Of a DNA stretch of 64,000 nucleotides, positions 37,971 through 50,407 are shown one piece after another. Location: contig NC_087067.1 of NCBI RefSeq assembly GCF_963678635.1, positions 39,516,379-39,580,378 of the forward strand, given 5' to 3'. A program made the position numbers and the translations under genes. Under the pieces are notes generated by a model. The model saw only the letters and a list, made by a program, of their open reading frames with translations. It did not search any database and had not been told where the DNA came from. This DNA comes from Symsagittifera roscoffensis (taxonomy: Eukaryota; Xenacoelomorpha; Acoela; Convolutidae). Positions within the stretch are counted from its first letter, which is position 1; the number at the start of each line of letters is the position of its first letter.

Positions 37971-38675
37971 CTAAAACATTTTGTATCGGTCTGTCAGCAG
38001 TTATCAATTGGAACCTTCCGTTTTATAATATTATGCACAGAAATCAATCACATTATAATTTTTTACACGCGTTTTCTTGACTGTATTGCATAAAACGAAC
38101 ATATAAATTATTTCAACTAAAAAAATCAATTTAATTCAGGAAAATAGCAAAAAAAGCAGTTTGTTCCAGGTGCAATTGTTTGTTTTTTTTTCACAGAAAA
38201 AAAAACATTATTGAGTTCAAATTTAATGACTTCTAGGTTTATATTTTAAACTTTATTAAACTCCCTAACAATATTACTTTTTTACAATCTAAAAACTGTT
38301 GTTGGTGCCTCTCAAAAACTCTGTCGCAATCTAAAAACATTTTGTATCGGTCTGTCAGCAGTTATCAATTGGAACCTTCCGTTTTATAATATTATGCACA
38401 GAAATCAATCACATTATAATTTTTTACACGCGTTTTCTTGACTGTATTGCATAAAACGAACATATAAATTATTTCAACTAAAAAAATCAATTTAATTCAG
38501 GAAAATAGCAAAAAAAGCAGTTTGTTCCAGGTGCAATTGTTTGTTTTTTTTTCACAGAAAAAAAAACATTATTGAGTTCAAATTTAATGACTTCGAGGTT
38601 TATATTTTGAACTTTATTAAACTCCCTAACAATATTACTTTTTTACAATCTAAAAACTGTTGTTGGTGCCTCTCA
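37971..38675. repeat. Recent 361-bp tandem duplication
   Basis: The segment from CATTTTGTATCGGTCTGTC to GTTGTTGGTGCCTCTCA appears at 37,977-38,314 and again at 38,338-38,675, shifted by 361 bp. Over about 338 bp I see only two substitutions (CTTCTAGG/CTTCGAGG and TTTTAAAC/TTTTGAAC). No gene lies in it. Either a recent duplication or an assembly artefact. Confidence 0.93.
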
Positions 38676-40029
38676 TCTGAAATCAGATTGCAAAAAAATT
38701 TTTTTTGATCTTTGAACCAGATGTCTGCTTTTTAATACCTACGAGGCATACTCACTTTATGGCTTATTTTTAATAGGAAAAAAAGATTAACTAGTGTTAT
38801 AAACAGAGATTATGCCACCCCTAACAACCACTTATTGCAAATTTATAACAAAAACAGATTATAATTCTTTCAGATGAATTGATTTTGCTCAAAAAGCCTT
38901 ATTAAACTGTCTACCAGCTTAATTTTTTACAGCCCCGCATAAAAAACTGAGGTTTGGAGTTATATTACTATTTGCTACAAAAATACCTAATCCTTCCTGA
39001 TTTTAAGGCTTTTTGTAAAACAATTTGGTAATTTTTTCAAAGTTAAATTGAATATGTGATGACCTATTTTGAGGTTCTGAAAAATTGGAACCTACATATT
39101 CAATTTTTCAGTAACTAGTTGAGAGACTGAAAAATTGAAAATTAATTTAAAATTTTGTGTTAATTTTTTCTAATATATCCGACAAGCAGACGAAAGGGTG
39201 AAAATTGATAAGGTCGCACTTTCCGGAAGGGTTACAAATTTCGTTGCATGACCTTCTAAAACCAAAAACTTGAAAATTTTAAAAACCAACACAAACCATT
39301 GCCTTTGCTTTTATCAATGTTTAAAACAACAAAAACTAAAACTTTCATTGCTTATCAGATGAAACAGTAATAGTTTTTCTTTTCAGCCCATTGGATTTCA
39401 TTGATCACACTGTTCTTAAATGTCTGAATAACAATGTTTTAGTTGATAAGATCCCACTTTTATTTTGTCATCTGTAACAATTTCTAGTTACAGTGTCCGT
39501 GAATAGTTTATTGCCCCTTTTTACTTCAATGTTCGACGACTAGAAAAGAATATGCGTCATGTTAAACAAAATTTCCACCTATTTTTTAAGTTTGGAAAAA
39601 CGCTCAGTACCTCATAATAAATATTTTTGCGAGCTTGTTTTGGACCAAGTTAACACCCCCCCCCCCCCCCAATCCGTTTGGGAGGGGGATGTTAACTTGG
39701 TTCTGAGTTCGAATTTTCAGCCAACCAGAATAGATCAGTTTACAAGTAGATTTAAATTAAATTGAACGCTGGGTTGGAGGTTCTTAACTTGGTCTATTCG
39801 GGGGGATGATGCTAACTTGATCCCTTGTTTTGTTTTCCAGAAAGTTTATCTGAAACACTGTGAATGAGAATAAAAATCATGCTTAAAAAGTGTTTTCAGG
39901 GTTATCGTAGAGCAATGTTAGAAAATTGAAATGGTGAGCACAAAAATGGCTATCAATTAATCTTACCATGTTTTTATTATAAAAGCGAACTTACGAAAAC
40001 ATGAAGCTTCAAAAATATGAACCAGTACG
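38676..40029. other. AT-rich stretch with a C/G-tract hairpin
   Basis: At 39,645-39,700 CCAAGTTAACACCCCC and GGGGGATGTTAACTTGG are inverted around a C tract, a potential stable hairpin. Nothing else is recognised. Confidence 0.5.
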
Positions 40030-40031
40030 TA

Positions 40032-41171
40032 CCCGCACCGAGCACCCATGGATTCTAATTGATTATAATGGATTCCCGAGACAAAAATAATCGATTATAA
40101 ACCATTACGGATGTATAATTCAGACCACGAAATCGATTATATTGCCATTATAATCGATTATTTTTGAACAAATGTAATCCATAATAATCCATTATAATCG
40201 ATTATAATCCATTATTTTTGTCACTGAAATCGATTATTTTTGCCAAGATAATCCATTATAATCGATTATTTAGAAATGAAAATCCATTATAATCCATTAT
40301 AACTGATTATAATCCATTTTATTTTTAGAACTAAATTCGATTATTTTTGCAAAATTTTGCAAATTTTGCGAGAAGTTTGCACAATTTATGCCCTGTCTTT
40401 TACTAAATGCCATGTCTCAACTTCGTCCCCTCGCCCCCTCAAGCATTTTACATCACCCCCCCCCCCAACTAAAATGGCAGGGTAAACTGGGGGGAGGGGT
40501 GTAAACTGGGGGGTATAAACTGGGGGATGGGGAAGTAAACCGGGGGGGGGGGGTGTGTGTTAAATAAATCTGGAGGGGGGAGATAAATCTGGAGGGGGCG
40601 ATAAATAAACCGGGGGAGGGGGGTTAAACTGGTCATCCCCTCGCCCCCTCAAGCTTTCTTACCCCCCCCCCCCCCCCAAGCTAAAGGGGTAGGGTAAACT
40701 GGAGGGGGGGGGGGGTAAATGGTGGGAGGGGAGGTAAACTGGGGGGGGGGGGGGGATAGTAAACTGGTGGGTGGTAGTATACTGGGTATGGGGGGCTCAA
40801 CTGGATTGGGGTGGGGGGGGGGGGCTGGTAAAATGAAGTGTTAAACTGCGATGAATGAATGAGACAAAGTTGAGACAAAAAAAATATAAACTTTTTTCTT
40901 AAATGTAACATTTTATGAAACATAACACGTAGCAACTACACTAAACAGGAAATGAGATAATTTTGAACAAAATTGTAAATTTCTTGAATAACCCTCTCGA
41001 AAAAATCCATTATAATCGATTATGATCGATTAAAATGGATTTTATTGTGGTAAAAATATTAGAATTATAATCCTTTTTTAATGGATTATAATCGATTATT
41101 TCGTCATTTTATAGATGCTGACCATATTATGACAATATAATCGATTATGATCCATGGGCGCTCGGTGCGGG
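40032..41171. mobile_element. Complete TA-target MITE, founder of the AATCGATTATAATGG family
   Basis: The 1,140-bp element has terminal inverted repeats of at least 22 bp with one mismatch (CCCGCACCGAGCaCCCATGG left; its complement with g at that place right) and is flanked by TA on both sides (40,030-40,031; 41,172-41,173), as for Tc1/mariner-type insertion. It has no transposase. The outer thirds are packed with TAATCGATTATAATGGATTA variants; the middle (40,440-40,830) is a G-rich minisatellite of GGGGTAAACTGG units with long G and C runs. Confidence 0.88.
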
Positions 41172-42037
41172 TATAACTCTGAAATTCTGAACGCGTTGAA
41201 AATCTTTAAATATGTAGATTTTGTGTAAACAATAACAGTGCAATTATAAATACATGAAATTCTGGAGATCTCTTGATCGTTCTCTTTTTTAAAAAATTTT
41301 CAGACATAAATTTGGAAATTTTCAGGGTCAGAAAATGCTCTTTTTGAGCCTGTATATGGCCTGAATTGGAGTAGAATATGCCCTAAAGACAAAAAATGAG
41401 AAATGTTTAGCTCAAAAGAGCTTTTATTGTTCTTTCCATCAACAAAATTGCCCAAAAATAATGATAAAAAAGGACTGGTAAGCATCGATCACTACACATA
41501 TACAACTGGCGTTCACATTTCATTACTGTACTAAAAAACATGTAAAACGTTTTCGGTAGAAAAGATGGCATGTTTTCAAAATCTTCTTAAGGAATTACAA
41601 ATAGCTTTTGTAAAAAAAAGATGTTATTAAAAATGTCTTTCTTCTATAGATAAAACAATCGGAAAACCTAAACGTCTGCGAACCTTTGTCATTTGGTCAA
41701 ATCTTAAGCGTCTTAAATTAGAAATTCAACTTCACTATGCTTTGGAATTACCTTTAATGAACCATTATTGTTTTTTATCTTTTTTATTAGTGTAGCATAT
41801 ACTTTACAGCTAATTATATTAAAACCAGCTACTGTTTCTTTTTTTTTCATAGCTTTATTGCTGAATTTTACGTATATTCCTTTGCAACTCCTGCAGGGAA
41901 ATTAAAAAATTAAATTGATATGCTGAGCTCGATAAAGCTTACTTCTGTTGAGAAAAATACTTCTTTGACACAAACTTTCGTTTGTTGTTTATCTTATTAA
42001 TGTTATTCAGGAAGATGGTGTTAGATTATTAGCGACT
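41172..42037. other. 5' flank of the Ly6-type gene
   Basis: AT-rich, no element or exon recognised. The promoter and any 5' UTR exon would be here. Confidence 0.35.
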
Positions 42038-45000
42038 ATGGTATTACTCATATTAATTAACTATCGCAACTTCATCCAGTTAATTTTCTTCCACCTCATA
42101 TCGGACTTGATCAAAGGAGTCGACTCGTATAACAACTTCTTCTCGTCTCCCTTCGGATCCTTCTCGGAGAAGAGCAACAGTTTCTTCGACTACGAGGGCC
42201 TTCAGGAGGGTGGGGGCGACAATGGAGGCGGAGGATATGCGAGCACAAATGAATACTACTACGAAGACTCATACAGACATTGTAAGTACCCGGAAAAAAA
42301 TCCTACATGGGCAAAGGACCGAATGACCAAAAACTATACTAGCTTATTACAATTCTGCAATCAAAATTTTGAATGAAATAAGCTTCAAAAATAACCGGTT
42401 TGGAAAATTAAGCAAAACAGCGAGTAGTTGATAATCGCCGAGTTTTCGGCCATAATACCAGAGTAAAAGTGAAAAAACAATTTTTACCACTAGATATATT
42501 AGTTATCGATGATCATAAAGATGAGAACAAAGTATACAAGTACTTTAAGGCAAATGCTGAAACTCAAGTCTTTTTAGATGTGTTCTTTTTCCATCCTTTT
42601 GACTATTTTGGCCGCTGCGCTGAATCCATCTTCCCGGGTTGACATCCATAGACAGAAAATGCTAATCATACAATTCCATAAACTAAGTCTAAGTTAAAAT
42701 ACTAGTCAAAATAATTTCATACAATTTGCCAAAAGGGTGTCATATAGTTTTCGAAGATTTTTTTTCTTGTTTTGGCAGATAAGTAGGTGTCATAAACACG
42801 TTTTCTTCAAACAGATGCTAACCATATAATTTCGACGCATGGAAATAGTAAGACTAGCCTTTTTTTTAAAATAAGACAACAAAAAATTATTATAAATAAT
42901 TTCAAAATTGCACCCCAATTTTTTTTTGTTCAACACGAAATTTGTACTCAAACGAACTTTTTCTGAATTTTTTTTGCATGCTAATTTTACATCTCTGTGA
43001 GCATAACGTAGCCTTTTTTTTCGTTTCTTTGAATCACTTTTTATTAAAAACGCTCACAAAGCCTATTATTGTTTTCATAGCATCATTATGTTAAACCAAA
43101 ACTTGACTTAAAAAAGTTCAAATTTTTTTGAAAAAAAAATCATCGTTGAAAATTTTAGGCGAAATTTTAAAAATTGATAATTTCATTATATCATTCGGGT
43201 ACGCAACTCTAAGACAACTCGACCGACTCCACTAAATGTAACATGCGAGACTGTTGAACCTTTAGTGATGCTAGTTTTGAGTAAACAAAGGTCTTTATTA
43301 CGTGTTATCTGTTAAAAACACTATCCGAAAATATTGAGAAGGAATTAAGTTCAAAAAAATCAAGTTTATTTTTGTTGTGGAAAAATGCTAATCATGCAAT
43401 TCGATTATATGGAAAATCACTAATCATAGACCTTTTTTGCAATTTTCCGTACTTATGGAAATGCATGAAAATGTATGACAGGCTTTTTCCATATATGAAA
43501 ATTGAAAATTGTATGAGTAGCATTTTCGGTCAGCCCGGGTTGAAACACTGTTACAGTGTCAATATGAAAACTGTATGAGCAACATTTTTGGTCAACTCGG
43601 TTGAACTTGAAACACTGTTACATTGTCTGCTCTTACAGCGTCAATACATTTGATTAGGTCGTTCAAGTTTATATGATTAATCAGCTGATTTTAATTTTCT
43701 TTAAATACTTGCTCTGGTGCCATTACTGATCAACTATGAACAAGCGAGATTTTAACACACAAATCTTTTTTCTCTGACTACCCTCAATGCATTTTTCAGT
43801 CGTTTTGAATCCGTATTTTTACAGAAACCAGCTGTCAAAAATGACAAATTGACACAAACAGCTTGTGTTAAAGAAGGGTAACGAATTACTGGTAACCTAC
43901 AGATGAAGTTTGAAAGTTCCCAATATTGGTATTAAGAAGTACAACAAATCTAATACCTAAAAATGAGTAAAAAAAATTGTCGTAGCGTGTTATAGAAAAT
44001 CTGAAGTAAGAACTTTCTGTTCAAAAAAGGAACACTAAAACCAATTTTGTAGTTTACAAAGCAAGTTCATTCATTTTCATACCAAAATCATACAATTTTA
44101 AACAATAAGTGTACAGAAAAGTGCTTATAATACAATTTGTATTGATGAAAATAGGATGAAAATTTTTTTTTACATGGCTAGAAGTTTTGTTGCAAAACTT
44201 TTATATGCTCAAACAAGCAATTTCAAAAAAAGATATGCATGCAACTAAATTTCCAAGTTCAAGCTGAATTCTCGTACAAATGAATCAAAATTGTCTACTA
44301 TTTTTTTTGTTACTCAAATTTTTTTTTTTTTTTAGCTTTCATATGCTAAGATAATTTTTATTCTGTCGAAAAATTTGACGCCAAAAAAAACTTTTTCGTT
44401 CATTACACCATTTAGGAGTAAAACTTTTCCAAGCATATACAGAAGGTTACTCTTTCTAGTTGTTGTTTAAGGTGAAATTTAAACCATTAACTTTCTTTGC
44501 GAATCTTCTAATGCAGCTCTCCTGTGTTAGTTTTTCCTCTTTTTCAACCTATGGATATTTTGTGAGAGATAAAACATTGGCTATTGTGTTTTTGGACAAA
44601 ACAGAGAAATGAAGGAAAAATCAATTTTTTATGGAAAGATCCTTATCATACATTTTTCATATCAAAAATATTCATCATGCAATTTTCATATATGAGAGTT
44701 TTTTGAACAATTTCCTGTAGGTATAGAATTGTATAAATTTCTATGATAAGCAATTTTTGGCCAACCCGGGAAGCTTTCACCCGCCAGCTTACACCTGCTC
44801 TCGAAAGGTTTTTAAAATAAAAGTTTTGCCAAATAAACCATCACAGATGTGTTTCGTTTCCAACATTATTAATTTTTCAGTCTTGATTCAATTTGATGTT
44901 TTTCCAGACAATATTCGCTGCGCGCATTGTTGGACAAATGATCCAAATGACTCATGTGCCCAAGGATCAATCGATTCTTCCGACATCGTCACAGTAGACA

Positions 45001-45885
45001 AGTGTGCCGACGATGACATCAACCTCTGTTATGTAAGCGATGCGTAAAAAAACTTTGTATTAAGTCTTAAGTAAAATACTTTTCTATTATAACCATCAAA
45101 AATTTTTATATTGATAGAACATAAAAAAGTAGATCTTTAAATGGTTCAATAACTAAGCAGCAAGACTGAAGCGGCTCATCTTTCAAACAAGATAAGAGCC
45201 ATTCTACCAATAAAAGTATTTATTAATTTTTTTTGGATTCGTTCAGTTTCCGAGACGGTATTTCCCACCCTGAAACACCCAAGCACCATTTTTAGGCAAA
45301 AGTTTCTGGGCTGTAGGCAACTTTTTTAAAATTAGAGAGAGACCTAAACGGCCGTCTTTGGCTCTTTTTGGAAAATTTTGACACCCTTTCCCCCTCAAAA
45401 CTAGTTTATACTGGCTACGGTGGCGCCTTTAGAACAATTTTAGACTTGGTCGGACAAAAATAGATGTCATAAACTAGTACCAAAGAGGGCTGAATCCCTG
45501 AGGGTGAGAAAGCATCAGCCAAGCACCCCTCCCCCCCCCCCCCCACCCTTCCTCTAAATCCAACCCTGATTACGATCTGTCATATCAATGACCCAAAATT
45601 CAATTTTCTAGTGGGTTGAGATCATTTTGTTTTGTATAGACGTTCATTAACACCAAGAGCTCTCCACGCGGCGACAAATTCTTCGAACTTACACGAGGTT
45701 GTGCAAAGAGTAGCGGGAACCCGTGCAACGCCGGACCCAAATACGACACTTGTTCCTATGAAGTGTGTCCACGTGACCTCTGCAACTCCTCGTTGAGTAA
45801 TCTCAAGGTCACAAGATTTCAGTCATGGTGCATATGTCTTTATATGTTTGCTAGCTGCTATGTTTTGAAAATATTAACCAAGTAA
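42038..45885 (+). CDS. Ly6/uPAR-type three-finger protein, secreted or membrane-anchored, three exons
   Basis: Exons are 42,038-42,281, 44,908-45,032 and 45,640-45,885. Introns are GT-AG (2,626 and 607 nt) and phases 1 and 0 agree across both. The 204-residue product begins with a hydrophobic signal sequence, then a Gly/Tyr/Ser-rich spacer (GLQEGGGDNGGGGY), then a Ly6/uPAR domain: RCAHCWTNDPNDSC, DKCADDDINLCY, RGCAKS, a Cys pair CSYEVCPRDLCN. The closing C-x4-DLCN is the family signature. A C-terminal hydrophobic segment (WCICLYMFASCYVL) follows, compatible with a GPI signal or a membrane anchor. Insect relatives such as Quiver/Sleepless bind channels and receptors; I cannot say which partner this one has. 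The long acidic Gly-rich spacer before the domain is unusual. Intron 1 is filled with inverted-repeat elements. Confidence 0.9.
42633..44770. mobile_element. CCCGGGTTG-terminal inverted-repeat elements in the Ly6 gene intron
   Basis: A terminus CCCGGGTTGACAT...AAAATGCTAATCATACAATT at 42,633 is found inverted at 43,539 (CCCGGGCTGACCGAAAATGCTACTCATACAAT on the minus strand) and at 44,770 (CCCGGGTTGGCCAAAAATTGCTTATCATA). A weaker inverted end lies near 43,600, where the end plus flank is tandemly repeated. This looks like one or two nested non-coding DNA transposons. No target duplication is obvious. Confidence 0.6.
45480..45580. repeat. C-tract dispersed repeat fragment
   Basis: GGCTGAATCCCTGAGGGTGAG, then a C run, then AAATCCAACCCTGATT, related to 37,098-37,150 and 56,405-56,475. 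It lies in intron 2 of the Ly6-type gene, 60 bp before exon 3. Confidence 0.5.
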
Positions 45886-46294
45886 ATAACAAAGCTTAGT
45901 AAAAAACTCAATGTTGAAGTGACTGCTTAAATTTTCCTGTTAATATTTTAGAATCAATTCGAGCATATATTTCTATTGTTTTCAGTTTTTTTAGAAGTTG
46001 TTATTGAACTAACCCGGATAGAGTTTTTCAGCCGTGGAAGAGCATAAAGAAACCAGCGGTAGAGATTACCGTAACTAAATTTTTATTTAAAAGAAACAAG
46101 CGGTAGAGATTACGTGTTGCGGTCTGTTTCTAATCACCTGAGAGAATTTGATAAATACAATTATTCATGCGACGTACAGAAAAAACAAATAACTCAACAA
46201 AACTTTGCAAAAAAACTTTAAATCATTGGGTCTGGTAAGCGAAATGATTGACCGGTGAGAAAAAAATTATCAACAAATTCGCATTTGCAAATGA

Positions 46295-46300
46295 ATAAAA
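46295..46300 (+). promoter_or_regulatory. Candidate polyadenylation signal of the Ly6-type gene
   Basis: First AATAAA after the stop at 45,885, giving a 3' UTR of about 0.4 kb. No independent support. Confidence 0.3.
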
Positions 46301-46729
46301 AAAATAATAGGTAGAGTGATAGAAAGGGAAGAAGCTAAATATTATATTATCGCCAAAATAAATTTGAATAAACTTTTTTTTTATAAAAAAATATATTCTC
46401 AGATGAGCTGGTAAGCAAACAATTTATTTTTTAACGCAGCGCCGAAAGAAAAGGGTGGGCTATAATAGAAACTCTGTGAAACTCCATAGTGGTACTATAT
46501 GGGCAGTTTTTTTAGCCTAAAAAGATTGTTTTTACTGAAAAAGGTTTAAAAATTCTTGAAATAAGCATGCTGATCAAAACTACCGGATCTGTAGCGTTTC
46601 AGATCTTGGTGTCTTGTTTTCAACATTTTTGTTCCAACAATTTTTGAAAAAAATTATAGAATATTTGTGCTCGGCTTGTTTCTTTTTCTACAGACAAAAT
46701 TTGACTTTTTCTAGCAATTTTAAGCAGAA

Positions 46730-47430
46730 TTTTTCATATAATCCGAAATGTAATGTTTTTTATCCATTATAATACATTCGTTTCAAAATTCAAAATTCAT
46801 TACAAACCATTACCATCGATTAAAACATATTTTTTGTTTTCAATATAATCTATTTTTTGTATATAAATTTTTTCTACTTTTTGCAGCTTTCTACAAAAAT
46901 CTACCACAAGCACGGTTCACAGCCCTCTTGTCCCAACTACGACCCCCTTGCCCTCCTCATCCTCACTTGTCCCCCCCCCCCCCCACTACACCCCACCCGC
47001 TAAAAACCCCGCGCTTCTCATACGTCTCCCCACTTTGTCCCTTACGTCCCCAACTACCCCCTCCCCCACTCCCCCACTACCCCCACGTCCCGGACTGTGC
47101 TCTCTTACACTCATGTCCCTCACTACCCCCCCAAAAAAAAAACAAAAAAAAACAATAATAAGTACGCAACTAATTATGAAGCGCGATTGAAATAAGAAAA
47201 CAGTGCAAATTAACTAAGTCAGGTTTAAACTTTTTATAAACAAATGAAAATAGCGCACAAAAAGATTTTTAAAAAATGACTATAATCAACTTCAATCGAT
47301 TATAAAGAATTATCAATCGTTCGATAATTTTTTTCGATTATTAAAATTGGATTTTGTTGCTTCAAAAGATAATAACAAAATAATCCGTTTCTCATCAATT
47401 ATAATCGACTATTTTCAAATTTCAGAGAAT
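46730..47430. mobile_element. Degenerate copy of the AATCGATTATAATGG MITE family
   Basis: AT arrays with CCATTATAATAC and CATCGATTAAAACA (46,760-46,860) precede a C-rich minisatellite (46,920-47,130, CCCCACTACCCCC units), and TCAATCGATTATAAAG and TCAATTATAATCGACTATT follow. The order matches the complete element. The Pro-rich frames over the minisatellite are not genes. No terminal repeats are left. Confidence 0.55.
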
Positions 47431-50407
47431 TGGACTATAAAACTGCAGCATCATCGAGCATTTTTCATAAAAACTCAGTACGGCCAGACATCTGCTTTGA
47501 TATTTTTAAACTTGTTGACAGTTTTTGTCCACAATCTATTTCGTACTTTTTTTCCAGCTTTCTCAAGTATACACTACAAAATCGCAAGACTGATAGCAAA
47601 TTTAGATGCTAAATCATTGCTTGCTTCTCATTGTTTTTTGCGTATTGTATAGTCTAGTTGAAGTTTGTAAAATTAGTTGCAGTAGATATCTCTCAATGCG
47701 TCTTCTTAGATTGAGAGATATCTACCGCTGAGTAATTACTGATAAAAATTTGAGACTAACTTCTGTTGATTGTATTCAGCAAGTTACAAATTATATCTAC
47801 CTTGCTTAATGTTCATTTTGACAAGCTGAGGAAATTTTATTCAAAATACAGAGAGCGCATTTTACGTTGATATATTTTTGAACGGACTCGTGTGCTTTTA
47901 AAAATTGCGCCCATTAGTTTATAAAATAATTTCTGTTTTTTAAGCTTTTCAAAATTGAACAAAATACGAAACAAACTAAGTCTTTCTATGTGTTTATTTA
48001 TAAAAACTAGCTAACTTACGAAACAAAAATTAACAAAAACTTTAAACATCTTCATGTTTCCTCGGCCTGATTCTCTTTGAGTCAACTAAACTGAAAAAAC
48101 AGCCCGCATATCAGGGCGAGCTCTGAATGTTCCGACAGCACTTTAAGGCTTCTTTTTTGGTTAAAAAGTTGACAAAATAATTGAAAAATACACATTTTTC
48201 TTTTTTTTTCTCTGGGTCTTTTGCACTAAACGGCCCAAAGTCATTATTTCTACATCTCTTGAACTGAAATTAATGTAGTTGAATTTGATTGGTTAATTAG
48301 CCAATCAAGTTTCATCTACGTTTTCTGCCATTTCAAATGAAGTAATTCTGCCATTTCAAGCAGATGAATTTATTAGCCGAAATAATAAAAAAAAATTTGA
48401 TTTTTTGTTTTTTCAAGTCATTTTATTCAGTTTTTGTTGTCTGGGCAAGGGTTTCACAAGTAACTAAAAATTAATTTGATTATTTTGCAAAGTTCTATCT
48501 TTTCGGAAGTTTCGTCTAATATTTTTATGTGCTGGAAAAGTTGATCGGAATGCCTGACCGTCTAACTTGAATTTGATTGGCTAAAATTACCCAATCAAAT
48601 TCAATCGCACAATTTTGAGCTTACGATGAAGAAAATTTGATTTTGGGCCGTTTAGTGCATAAAACCCTTTTTTCTTCTTTTTATCCCCAAATTGTTAATC
48701 TGGACTACAGAGCGATGTGTTTTGCGTATTTCCTTATAAGAAGACTTTTTATTTAGTCTCAATTCGGTTTGCAAGGCATTAATCTGCCGCTTACGCGTGT
48801 TATTAGAAATATCGCGCGTTAAATTCTAGAAATTGATCAAATTAGCATTTTTCAAACCCCCATAACTTTTAAAAAATGATCAGAGGTGAAATCTATTTTT
48901 TTTTAAATTTGAGCTCTGGCCAACAATATTCTTAGATGGTATGAAATTAAAATGGTATGGAGTTAAAATCGAAAATTGACATAATAAAAAAACCAGCCCA
49001 AGCATAAATGTTCGTTTTCTTCGAAATTCGAGACAAAAATTAGCAGTGTAGTTTCGCTAAAGAAAACAAACAATAGAATTTTGCGTCGTTTGGCATGTGG
49101 GTGGATTAGCATGCCCATGTACAAAAATTTAGTTTGAAAGTTCGCTTTTATATGTTTTGGTCACTCAAAATTGCTATATTGAACAGCGTAGCGTGTACGA
49201 AGCCGAAATTTTAATAAGGTGAAACTTGGCTAACAAATGAAGTGGTTTTCGATTTCATTTGAAATACTAGGTTAATTTTGTCTAGCGTATGCAGTTAAAA
49301 AAGTTAGCGCATTTTAATAGGCCTCATTTGCTGTTTGCTACGTCCCCGTTTTGCAACATCAAATTACGTAATACAAACTATTTAAAACAATTTGATTACG
49401 AAAACCAGACAGGACGGGACCCAATGAAAGCCAAAATGATTTGCTCATTCAAATAAAATTAATTATCCGATTTGTAAGACATGAGCTAAACTTGTTTATC
49501 TAAACAGATTCTTGAGATAATCTTTAAATGAATGAACTATCGTCATGACCCTAGCATTAAGAAACAATACGTTATCCTCCGATCTGCACAAGAGTGTCAA
49601 TTTTATGGGTAACGAGTAGTTTTAGAATACTAACTACGAAACCCAAATAGGTAGTTTATCATAACCAGATAAGTCCGTATTTGTATTTTTCATAACAATC
49701 GGAAAATATGAACAAAAAGTTTACGCGTAGAAGTAAAAATAAGTACGAGGAAGAAAAAGAAAAAAAGAGATCATAATGATTTCTTTTTAATGATTTCTAT
49801 TTGCAATATGAAAGTGAATTTTTCAGAAAAAAGTTTCAGACCTGAAATTTGGCGTACCTGATTTTTATCAGATCTGAAGCAATATCTAATATTTTGTTTT
49901 TTATTTTCGGCGTCTAATTTTTGCATTGGAGGCTACTGGAATACAATTACCTACACATGAAAAAAAATCAAAAAGAAATCAAAAAGTAGAAAAATGTGCG
50001 TGTAATTAGTCGGAAGTGCTTTAACGTTAATTTATCTAATTATAACTGAGTTTTGCAGAAGAAGCAAAATATTTCGAATTCAGTGGTTTCCTCAAAAGCA
50101 TATGAGTTACGCACCTAATCTGAAGTTAAAGTTTAACGTTTGGATACTTCCTTGTGTTATTTCAGATATAGTTTCACATCTGAGTTTGTGTTTTTCATGG
50201 TTATTTCAGATTTGAAATAATGAGAAATTTCAGATCTGAAAATTTGCTGATAGAAATCTGCAACTCTGTTAACTCAGCACGGGTGAAATAATACACTTTT
50301 TGATCCAAAGCAATAAAACAGCGATTAAAATAATTTCATCAAACACTTTGTTTTTTCAAATGATTTTTTTTTCAACTCCTTTTGATATGCTATCATCTTT
50401 TACGTCA
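47431..50407. other. AT-rich intergenic stretch
   Basis: No gene recognised. At 49,830-50,250 the palindromic TTTCAGATCTGAAA motif recurs in several variants, as at 1,609-1,800. Confidence 0.35.

Noticed and set aside
40681-40935. Proline/Tyr-rich open frame on the minus strand
   Set aside because: It is the reverse strand of the MITE's G-rich minisatellite, not a gene.
46928-47190. Proline-rich open frames
   Set aside because: They lie over a C-rich minisatellite and exist only because CCC codes for Pro in every register; no start context or splice sites.
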